Origin: Methylonatrum sp040877625
GTDB taxonomy: Bacteria > Pseudomonadota > Gammaproteobacteria > Nitrococcales > Aquisalimonadaceae
Assembly (NCBI GenBank): GCA_040877625.1
Contig: JBBDNK010000024.1
Coordinates: 255,272-319,271, forward strand
Length of the DNA stretch: 64,000 bases
Direction of reading: 5' to 3'
The position numbers and the translations under genes were made by a program. The notes beneath the pieces were generated by a model that worked only from the letters and a program-made list of their open reading frames with translations, did not search any database and was not told the DNA's origin. This document shows, one piece after another, positions 34,607-41,375 of this stretch (position 1 is its first letter; the number at the start of each line of letters is the position of its first letter).

Positions 34607-35049
34607 CCTTAGTGCCGGTAGATGTAGTTACTAACCTGAATGTTTTTTGCGCTGCCTGCGCTCATTCAGAAATAATGCGCTTTCTATTAATCCAATAAAT
34701 GATCCGCCTTTATCCAGACTATATTCGCCTCCCATAAAAAGGACCATGGGAAATTAATTTTCATGGCATTCCGCCTTGTTTCATCAATCCAGATCATGTT
34801 CACTTTCTGGTTTTCTACGAACTCCACTCTTTTCTCGCTATTTTAATTTCGGTGATAAAAAAATGAACAACTGGGCAATATACAGACGCTGACAAGAACA
34901 AATTGGAAGCATGGGGATTATAGCTTCCAAATTGGTGAGTGTTTGAAAAAACATGTACCGGGAACGAGCGTGGATAGTCATTCGGCGGGATGACCTGCCC
35001 GGCGGAGCAGGTTTGCACAGCCGGGCAGTTTCTCACAATGGTTTTTCCG
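34607..35049. other. AT-rich intergenic region
   Basis: No credible gene is seen. The sequence is markedly more AT-rich than the surroundings. It contains a hairpin TTGGAAGC/GCTTCCAA (34903-34930, perfect 8-bp stem) and a second hairpin at 34995-35028. The promoter of the sigma-54 activator should lie here. Confidence 0.6.
34995..35028 (-). terminator. Hairpin after the C39 operon
   Basis: CTGCCCGGC (34995-35003) pairs with GCCGGGCAG (35020-35028) just downstream of the last operon gene. No T-run follows, so it may be a weak terminator or a processing structure. Confidence 0.4.
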
Positions 35050-35493
35050 TCAGCGCAGAACCTGAAAGACCGACTGCGCTTCAGTCATACGCCCCAGATC
35101 AGCGCCCGCCAGGCCGCGTACGCCTTCCAGGTTCAGGTGCAACTCGCTGATATGCTGTATCACCTGATTATCAAGCTGGTTCTGTACTACCCAGCCCAAA
35201 CCGTGCTGTGACTCCAGCGGCCGGACACTCAGCCCGGCCTGCTCCATTCCCAACTGCGAACGCGCCATATCGCCGTTAAGCCACATGGCATGCGCTACGC
35301 GCTCACCGTTGATGAGCACGCCGGATTCCAGCCCCAGGCTGAGCTCTACTCCGTTGGGCAACACGAAGCCGCCGCGCAGCGCGGCGAGTTCCTGATCCGG
35401 AATGGAAGCGAGCGCCGAAAACGACTGGACTGCCAACGCCGGAGGCGCATTTACCCCCAGCAACAACAACATAAATAATGAAACACGTTTCAT
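35050..35493 (-). CDS. Exported protein with double-glycine leader-like motif
   Basis: The 147-residue protein has a signal peptide (about residues 1-21, ending PALA). Directly after it comes IPDQELAALRGGF (residues 31-43), which matches the double-glycine leader of C39 substrates (hydrophobic, E-L, hydrophobic, GG at 41-42). The rest is beta-rich (LPNGVELSLGLESGVLING) and holds VVQNQLDNQVIQ (102-113), the Q-N motif seen in the other two exported proteins of this operon. It follows the C39 peptidase gene by 1 bp. A substrate of that peptidase is a strong inference. Confidence 0.75.
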   Translation of the reverse strand: MKRVSLFMLLLLGVNAPPALAVQSFSALASIPDQELAALRGGFVLPNGVELSLGLESGVLINGERVAHAMWLNGDMARSQLGMEQAGLSVRPLESQHGLGWVVQNQLDNQVIQHISELHLNLEGVRGLAGADLGRMTEAQSVFQVLR

Positions 35494-35494
35494 G

Positions 35495-36172
35495 TCAGTA
35501 GTCTCCCGATCGCGGCAGGCTCAGCGTAAAACCGCTGAGGCCGGGCTGTTGTAACGCCAAACCAAACGGCGCCCGCGTGCGCACACGCCAGGTAGCCGCA
35601 TCGTTGAAGGATTTACCGGCGATATTCGCCTTGTCGAGAATCACGAATAGCAGCCCGTTCCAGATTTCCTGGAATGTCGATCTGCCATAAACGCGCACGC
35701 CCAGCGCCGGGTCGCCAATCAGAACCTCGTCATCCGTCACGCCCTTGACCACCACAAAGTGTCGGTAACCGTTGACGTTAATCAGCGCTATTGCGGGTAT
35801 GCCGTTCTCCGCCAGTGCATCCAGATCAGCGCGGAAGCCATCCGCCGGATACCCTCGCGCCTCCAGGAAATTCTTCATGTCCAGCATGGAGAACCCCTGT
35901 TGTTCCACGACGGCCCTGTTCGCCTGTGTCAGCATACTGTCGAATACCGTCGCCTCCGCCACGACGTCGTCATAATGATATGTCAGCAGCGTGGCCAAGG
36001 CGGCCGCCCCGCAGCTGTAATCGTACTGCTGACGTATGACGGCGTGGAAACGTGCTTCCTTCAGGCTTACCACCGGAACAGCATGGGAACCACCCGGCGT
36101 CCAGACGGTGCCCGCCAATCCGATACCCGGCAGCAGACACAGGGTCGCCAGGACAAGCCAACCGACTCTCAT
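35495..36172 (-). CDS. Periplasmic C39-family cysteine peptidase (FapD-like)
   Basis: A signal peptide (about residues 1-20) precedes a peptidase C39 domain: RQQYDYSCGAAALATLLTYHY with oxyanion Gln about 48 and nucleophile Cys 54, GYRHFVVVKGV with His 138, and IGDPALG with Asp 154. Unlike C39 exporters it has no ABC or membrane domains, matching FapD. C39 peptidases cut after a double glycine. It overlaps the previous gene by 4 bp (ATGA), so the two are co-translated, and a protein with a double-glycine motif follows. Confidence 0.88.
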   Translation of the reverse strand: MRVGWLVLATLCLLPGIGLAGTVWTPGGSHAVPVVSLKEARFHAVIRQQYDYSCGAAALATLLTYHYDDVVAEATVFDSMLTQANRAVVEQQGFSMLDMKNFLEARGYPADGFRADLDALAENGIPAIALINVNGYRHFVVVKGVTDDEVLIGDPALGVRVYGRSTFQEIWNGLLFVILDKANIAGKSFNDAATWRVRTRAPFGLALQQPGLSGFTLSLPRSGDY

Positions 36173-36504
36173 GGCGTGACGGACAGATTCAGCACCAGGG
36201 CGTCCTGGATAATGACGTGATTGCCCGTGTTCTGAATGACGGACGTCACGCCGGTCACGCTGCCGAACGCATCGGAGCTCAGATAGTTGCTTCCGGTATA
36301 GGCCGTGCCGATCTGGTTGCCAGTCATTTCGGCACGCTGGGACGACTGGCTAAGTTGCAACTGTGAGTGATCCGCCATCCCTCGGCTATCCTGGAGTTCC
36401 ATCTCCTCTGCCGGAGAGCTGAACGTTAATTGATCTGCAACGGCGGGCGCCGCACAAAGCACGGACAACGCCAGACAAGCCAGTAACTGGCCACTTTTTT
36501 TCAT
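36169..36504 (-). CDS. Small exported protein with Q-N motif (Fap/curlin-like)
   Basis: The ATG at 36504 follows AGGAGG; the product has 111 residues. A signal peptide (about residues 1-23, ending AVADQ) precedes a Ser/Gln-rich stretch (SQLQLSQSSQRAEM) and a C-terminal GVTSVIQNTGNHVIIQDALV. This ending has the Q-N-x-G-x-x-x-V-I-Q pattern shared with the first and last operon proteins. I infer an exported component or fibre subunit. The next gene overlaps by 4 bp. Confidence 0.65.
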   Translation of the reverse strand: MKKSGQLLACLALSVLCAAPAVADQLTFSSPAEEMELQDSRGMADHSQLQLSQSSQRAEMTGNQIGTAYTGSNYLSSDAFGSVTGVTSVIQNTGNHVIIQDALVLNLSVTP

Positions 36505-36572
36505 GCGATTGCCTCCTTGTGAAGGAGGCCCCGGCAATTCGTTTGCCGAGGCCCGATCCATGAATCGAGTGA

Positions 36573-37049
36573 TTAGTAGCCTACGTTGCCCTGCACGGTA
36601 ACGTTCTGCTGTACCAGACTGTTGGCACCGTTGTTCTGCGAAAGCTGGGAGATACCGCTGACATTTTCGATCGCACCCTGACTGATGTTGTTGTCGGCGC
36701 TGACTTTGCTTTCGTTGTTGACCTGGACGTTGTACCCCACGGCACCCTCGAGTACGCCGACTGCCACTCTGGCGTTCAGCTTCACGGTCTCGTTAAAGGA
36801 ATCCCGAAAGTTGGCGCTGTTATCCGAATTGTCATTCAGGGAGTCTTCCACTTTCACATCGATACTCTCGTCATGGACGGAGTTGTCGTTGGCGGAATCC
36901 GCCACGGCAACTGCGGTTGAATCATCATTGGCCGAAGCCGACCTGTTCTGCGCGTCCACATTGTCATCCTGCGCCATCGCAAGCCCTTGACCGCCCAGTC
37001 CGAACACCGTGGCAATGGACAGCGCGGTCAGCGTTTTCTTGATGCTCAT
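36573..37049 (-). CDS. Exported Asn/Asp-rich protein with C-terminal Q-N motif
   Basis: The 158-residue first gene of the operon has a signal peptide (about residues 1-26, ending LAMAQ). The mature part is rich in Asn, Asp and Ser with two near repeats, DSANDNS (51-57) and DSLNDNS (69-75), and ends GISQLSQNNGANSLVQQNVT (132-151), a beta-prone Q-N-rich segment like curlin and Fap subunits. I read it as the likely main exported subunit; amyloid formation is not shown by sequence alone. A putative sigma-54 promoter lies upstream. Confidence 0.7.
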   Translation of the reverse strand: MSIKKTLTALSIATVFGLGGQGLAMAQDDNVDAQNRSASANDDSTAVAVADSANDNSVHDESIDVKVEDSLNDNSDNSANFRDSFNETVKLNARVAVGVLEGAVGYNVQVNNESKVSADNNISQGAIENVSGISQLSQNNGANSLVQQNVTVQGNVGY

Positions 37050-37480
37050 AGGTCTAGCTCCTTATGACATTTGGTTACAGGGTATCCGGTGCCCGCGGGC
37101 TCCGGGACCAGTGAGATAGCAAGAAGCAGACCATCAACGGAAATCCCCGTCGCGCCTGAGTCCGTCGGCATGGGCGCCCTTGCGGTGAGCAAGGCCGGTG
37201 TTTCACCGCTGTAACGGCGCAACGCAGTACCGCGCCGGCAGGCCCCGCCAATGCTCGGTTCCGCCATTTTCCGGCAGCTGTCGCATTGCCGGGATGGTGG
37301 AACAGGTCCGGCGCAGGATTGGGTAGCCGCACGTCATAACCCGAACGGGGAATGGTTCCGGTGCCGGCCATTGGGTAGCCTCATTGACTATCAGGGAAGT
37401 GATGCGCACGCACGGAAGGGGAGTCGGACCTGCCGCGACGGCGACGCGCTTCCCGCTGCCACTGACCATGGACGATCGAT
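37050..37480. other. Divergent intergenic region
   Basis: Between the C39 operon and the binding-protein gene there is no credible gene. The region contains the putative sigma-54 promoter at 37118-37133 for the minus-strand operon. Confidence 0.55.
37118..37133 (-). promoter_or_regulatory. Putative sigma-54 promoter of the C39 operon
   Basis: On the minus strand TGGTCTGCTTCTTGCT matches the -24/-12 pattern TGGCACGNNNNTTGCW at TGG, G, TTGC and W, with exact spacing. The start of transcription would be about 58 nt before the first ATG. The operon sits beside a GAFTGA-type activator, which supports the call. Confidence 0.55.
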
Positions 37481-38695
37481 ATGACACGTTACCTGCTTGT
37501 ATTGGTGGCCCTTGCGTTCGCCGCCTTCCAGTCCGCATACGCGGTGTCCGATCAGCAGATCCGAATTGCCGTGATCGGCGACCTTGAAAGAGATAACGCC
37601 ATTGCCAACCATGCAATGCTGTTGGCAGCGGAGATCGCGGTGGAACACCGCGGCAAAACAGTCGGCAATGCGCCTGTGCGCATCGTGCCCATCGACACCG
37701 GCGGCTATGCCGATCGCGCGGTGCCGGGCCTGCGGGCGGCCTCAAGGCTCTCCCGCATTGACCTGGCGATCACCATCGACAGCGCGGAAACGGCGCTGGC
37801 CGTACATCATTACGCGCGGGATTACGGCATGGTATTCATTCACAGCGGCGCCGCCACCAACGCCCTGACCAGCGACTACTGCGCCCCAACCTCGTTCCAG
37901 TGGATGCCGGGTGTCTACACATACGCTGCCGGGGCACGCGACGGGCTCGCCGATCAGGGGCCGAAACGCTGGTTCTATGTGGCTTCACAGGAATCCGCCA
38001 GATCCCGCTTACCGGAACTACTGGAGGAAGTGCTGATGCTCAACCGCTCGGAACTCATAGGGGGGGCGGAGTTCAAGCCGGGTGAGCGCAACATGGAGCC
38101 CTATATCCGCCAGGCAGTGAATTCCGGCGCCGATGTGCTCGGCGTCATTGAACCGGGCGTGAGCACGGTAAGCGCAATCCGCATGGCCTATGAACATGGC
38201 CTGACGCCCCGGGAAAAGCAGTTGACCGCCCTGCAGCTATCGTCGTCCGATATCCGCCAGATCGGCCTGTATACGGCTGCCGGGCTAACGACCGTATCGC
38301 CGTTCGTCTGGCGGATTGCCGACGGCAGCGCCCACGCCGCATTGGTTGAAGCCTGGTCGCGGGCGTTCTACGCGCGTTCGGGCATCATGCCCGACGCCGT
38401 TCATGCCAGTGTCTACTCTGCAATCGGCCACTATCTGGATGCCGTTGCGATCGTGCAGGACGATGATCCCGGGGCCGTGGCCGATCAGATGCGCGCCATG
38501 CCGATACAGGACATCTTCTCCGAAAACGGTCGGATCGGACTGGACGGCCAACTGGTGAAGGACATGTACTTCGTCGAGGTGAAACGGCCTGATCAAAGCC
38601 GGGAAGCCTGGGATTACTTCCGGGTCATCGACCGCTTCCCGGCCGCTCGGGTGTTCCCGATCGAACGGGTCCGACAATGCGGGGCGAGCCTGTAA
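37481..38695 (+). CDS. Periplasmic ABC-type substrate-binding protein (LivK-like)
   Basis: The 404-residue protein has a signal peptide (about residues 1-22) and the two-lobed Leu/Ile/Val-binding fold: IRIAVIGDLERDNAI, the Ser/Ala hinge VFIHSGAATNALTSDYCAP, FQWMPGVYTYAAGARDGL and DMYFVEVKR at the end. Proteins of this kind deliver amino acids, amides or aromatic acids to ABC permeases. No permease or ATPase genes are next to it. It is divergent from the C39 operon. Confidence 0.8.
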   Translation: MTRYLLVLVALAFAAFQSAYAVSDQQIRIAVIGDLERDNAIANHAMLLAAEIAVEHRGKTVGNAPVRIVPIDTGGYADRAVPGLRAASRLSRIDLAITIDSAETALAVHHYARDYGMVFIHSGAATNALTSDYCAPTSFQWMPGVYTYAAGARDGLADQGPKRWFYVASQESARSRLPELLEEVLMLNRSELIGGAEFKPGERNMEPYIRQAVNSGADVLGVIEPGVSTVSAIRMAYEHGLTPREKQLTALQLSSSDIRQIGLYTAAGLTTVSPFVWRIADGSAHAALVEAWSRAFYARSGIMPDAVHASVYSAIGHYLDAVAIVQDDDPGAVADQMRAMPIQDIFSENGRIGLDGQLVKDMYFVEVKRPDQSREAWDYFRVIDRFPAARVFPIERVRQCGASL

Positions 38696-38761
38696 GCGCG
38701 ACGGGTGTCGTGCCTGATTCTCACATGCGCTCCGATTTCCGCGGGATTACCCTACTCTCGC

Positions 38762-39676
38762 TCAGGGCATCGCCGTCTTGCCACGATCGGTCAGGGCAAC
38801 GACGATCACGCCACCGGCGATCAACAGCAGCCCCAGCACATTGGTGGCCGAGAGGCGCTCGCCAAGCGCCACCGCCGAGGCAAACAGCCCGAACGCGGGT
38901 ACCCCCAGACTGGCGATCGACGTCGTGACCGCGGGCAGGGAGCGCGTGATGGTGATCATCGCCCAGATACAGAATGCCGTCGCCAATGTGCCATTGTAGA
39001 ACAGAATGACCAGCAACTCGGGACTCGACCATTGAATTCGGCCGGCATCTTCAAACAGCACCGCAGCCGGCGCCAGCATGACCGCGGCAACGGCAAACTG
39101 CCACGGCGCCAGCACCAGGGGCGGGCCCTGATGCCGGCGGGCGCGGACAAACACAATCAGCAAGGCCCATAGCAACGCGGCCAGCAGCAGCAGGCCATTG
39201 CCCAGCAGCACGCCCGGCTTTGTCCAGTCGAGCCCGAACGGATTGAACATGACCGCCACGCCACCAATACCGAGCCCGAATCCGAGCAGGCGTGCCCCAC
39301 TCAGTCGCTCGCCCAGGGTCATGGCCGCGACGGGCAGCACCCATATAGACGTGGTGTAGGCAAGAATCGCCGACCGGCCGGCGGGAACAAACTGCAGGGC
39401 AACGGTGACCAGGGCCAGGAACGCGCCGATCTGAATCAGCCCCACACCCAGCACCAACGGCCATTCCTCGCGTGTGGGCAGCCTGAACTTGCCCGCCACC
39501 ACGGCGACCAGCAGCATGCACAGCCCGCCCAGCAGCAGGCGAATGACCGTGAAGTAGAGTGGCGGAATATAATCCAGCCCCACCTTCATTACCGGCCAGT
39601 TCACACCCCAGATCAGGATAACGAGCAGCAGGATGACCCACGTGGCGGCGGGGGATGACAGGGATCTGGTTGTCAA
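38762..39676 (-). CDS. EamA/DMT-superfamily transporter
   Basis: The 304-residue protein has ten hydrophobic segments in two repeats of five, as in EamA exporters (WVILLLVILIWGVNWPVMKVG; VGLIQIGAFLALVTVALQFV; LATAFCIWAMITITRSLPAVT; FGLFASAVALGERLS). The family exports amino acids or related metabolites. The substrate is unknown. It stands alone. Confidence 0.85.
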   Translation of the reverse strand: MTTRSLSSPAATWVILLLVILIWGVNWPVMKVGLDYIPPLYFTVIRLLLGGLCMLLVAVVAGKFRLPTREEWPLVLGVGLIQIGAFLALVTVALQFVPAGRSAILAYTTSIWVLPVAAMTLGERLSGARLLGFGLGIGGVAVMFNPFGLDWTKPGVLLGNGLLLLAALLWALLIVFVRARRHQGPPLVLAPWQFAVAAVMLAPAAVLFEDAGRIQWSSPELLVILFYNGTLATAFCIWAMITITRSLPAVTTSIASLGVPAFGLFASAVALGERLSATNVLGLLLIAGGVIVVALTDRGKTAMP

Positions 39677-39752
39677 GATCGGTTACCCGGGCTGAATTCA
39701 CGTATAGGCCGCAAAGGTAACACTTAAGGAGTCTGACAGGCAGCGCGGGCGC

Positions 39753-40046
39753 TCAGAAGACCGTGAAATCCATACTGTCCCTGTCGATCAGGCCGAAGTA
39801 CGCATCGCAGATTGGGATGCCCTTGACCTTCTCCGCCGCGGCCTTCGCCGATTCCAGATCCGCCCACTGGACGATATCGATATACTTGCCATCTTCCGAG
39901 GCACCGAACTGCCGGCTGATGAAGCCGGGCATTTCAGCGAGCAGCGGCGTAACGTTGCGTGACGCCGCCTGCATATGGTTCTCGGTCACGCCGTCAATCC
40001 CTCGGAAAATGGTCACTTCGATTGTGCCATCAGTTGATTCGTCCAT
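39753..40046 (-). CDS. Small ABM/dimeric alpha-beta barrel protein
   Basis: The 97-residue protein has the ferredoxin-like pattern of antibiotic-biosynthesis-monooxygenase-type proteins (IEVTIFRGIDGV; PGFISRQFGASEDGKYIDIVQWADLESAKAAAEKV). Members act as small oxygenases or heme-binding proteins. Function in this place is unknown. It is on the same strand as the DMT transporter but 76 bp upstream. Confidence 0.7.
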   Translation of the reverse strand: MDESTDGTIEVTIFRGIDGVTENHMQAASRNVTPLLAEMPGFISRQFGASEDGKYIDIVQWADLESAKAAAEKVKGIPICDAYFGLIDRDSMDFTVF

Positions 40047-40210
40047 GTCTCACCATGCCGTGATATGACAAACCGCGCTCTGATCATGCGTGGCAATGCC
40101 TTATAGTCCCCCGGCGGCCGGTTTGCGTAAATGGGCGGATCCGCATTCATACGTGGTATGCCGTTGGCGGTATCCATCTCCGGCGTTGGCGGGCATTTCC
40201 GGGGATGACG

Positions 40211-40591
40211 TCAGTCATAACGGGAAACTTCAATCAAATTGCCGTCGGGGTCCCGGAAGTAGACCGAGGTAATGGGGCCGAGCGCGCCGGTACGGCCTAC
40301 GGGCCCCACCTCAAGGGTGACGTCTGTTTGCTCGAGATGGGCCACGACTTCGCCAATGGGTGTGGCCGTGATCAGGCACAGATCAGCGGAGCCCGGAACC
40401 GCTTCGGCCGCGTGCGGTTTGAAGGGCGCGTCAGCGGGGTGAAGGTTGATCTTCTGCTGTCCGAATGCCAGCGCCTTTCGGTTCGCACCGAACGTCACGG
40501 GCTCCATGCCGAGCACATTGACGTAGAAGGCTATCGTTGCTTCGACGTCGCGAACGGTCAGCACAAGGTGATCCAGACGATCGATTTTCAT
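40211..40591 (-). CDS. VOC-superfamily protein (glyoxalase-like)
   Basis: The 126-residue protein has two beta-alpha-beta-beta-beta modules: RLDHLVLTVRDVEATIAFY with the metal-binding His, and ADLCLITATPIGEV...SVYFRDPDGNLIEVSRYD with the final Glu. It is close to the small YaeR/STM3117 type. The metal-binding residues suggest a glyoxalase or dioxygenase role; the substrate is unknown. Confidence 0.82.
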   Translation of the reverse strand: MKIDRLDHLVLTVRDVEATIAFYVNVLGMEPVTFGANRKALAFGQQKINLHPADAPFKPHAAEAVPGSADLCLITATPIGEVVAHLEQTDVTLEVGPVGRTGALGPITSVYFRDPDGNLIEVSRYD

Positions 40592-40631
40592 TCAACCTCC
40601 TCGTCAAATCCTGGCGGAAATCGGTCGCCAG

Positions 40632-40661
40632 GGAGCCTCTGATTTAGTCTCATGGCGCTCC
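40632..40661. repeat. 30-bp mini derivative of the MITE-like repeat, copy I
   Basis: The unit starts GGAGCCTCTGATTTAGTCTC and ends GGCGCTCC; its 30 bp match the length of copy E. It is flanked by CCAG on both sides (40628-40631 and 40662-40665), a 4-bp direct duplication, though not of the YTAR form. Confidence 0.65.
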
Positions 40662-40724
40662 CCAGGCATGACGTCTGCGCAAAATACGGTCGCCGCGGCA
40701 TGCCGGCAAAGGCATAATCGCCCC

Positions 40725-41096
40725 ATGAAACCAGGTCGCACCGGCATTAGCCGTTTATATCACGCCGCGCTGTACTCTTTCGCCGGGCTGCGTTTTGCCT
40801 ACCGGTTCGAGTCTGCGTTTCGTCAGGAACTGTGGCTTGCCCTGCTGCTCACTCCGGTGGGTCTATTGGTGGGTGACAATGCGGCGGAACGTGGCCTGCT
40901 GGTGGGCACGCTGCTGATCGTGCTGATTACCGAATTGCTCAATACCGCGCTCGAAGCCGCGGTGGATCGTGTCGGCGATGAATTCCACGCGCTGGCGGGA
41001 TCCGCCAAGGATGCCGCGTCCGCCGCGGTGTTCGTCAGCCTGCTGCTCACGGTGCTGGTCTGGGGCCTGATTATTTGGGAGAAGGTGGTTCATTAG
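40725..41096 (+). CDS. dgkA: Diacylglycerol kinase
   Basis: The 123-residue protein has three membrane helices and the DgkA signature ELLNTALEAAVDRVG with the catalytic Glu, followed by HALAGSAKDAASAAV. The enzyme phosphorylates diacylglycerol in the inner membrane and recycles lipid from membrane-derived oligosaccharide and LPS synthesis. It is a trimer in E. coli. A highly structured repeat lies just downstream. Confidence 0.95.
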   Translation: MKPGRTGISRLYHAALYSFAGLRFAYRFESAFRQELWLALLLTPVGLLVGDNAAERGLLVGTLLIVLITELLNTALEAAVDRVGDEFHALAGSAKDAASAAVFVSLLLTVLVWGLIIWEKVVH

Positions 41097-41146
41097 GCGG
41101 TTTGGTCCCAGGAGGTTGTCCTGACGACGTGGGAGGCTTCGATCCG

Positions 41147-41326
41147 GTCGGCTGGTGTGGCGGGCTGTCGCTCCACGCTGCGCCCTGATCGCCCGCAAGG
41201 CCTGGCCGGACAACAGCACATCCCTGTGCTGTCGCCCGGTGGCCGCATCCCTGCGGCCACCCTTCGGGCCGGACGGCCTTGCGGGCGGGGCTCCACGAGT
41301 CGCGCCAGCCCGCCGCACCAGCCGAC
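41147..41326. repeat. Palindromic element with two identical-loop hairpins
   Basis: The outer 21-bp arms (41147-41167 and 41306-41326) are inverted copies with one mismatch, starting GTCGGCTGGTG and ending CACCAGCCGAC; CGCCCGCAAGGCC/GGCCTTGCGGGCG pairs further in. Inside are two perfect hairpins: ACAGCACA/TGTGCTGT (41213-41232) and GGTGGCCGCA/TGCGGCCACC (41238-41261), both with the loop TCCC. No ORF is present. Confidence 0.8.
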
Positions 41327-41375
41327 CTCGGGTGTGAGGATAACGTTCTGACTCCGGACGCTAACCGGTAAACAC

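Noticed and set aside
34741..34790. Possible sigma-54 promoter TGGCATTCCGCCTTG
   Set aside because: Spacing between the two elements is one base too long and it would point away from any gene that needs it.
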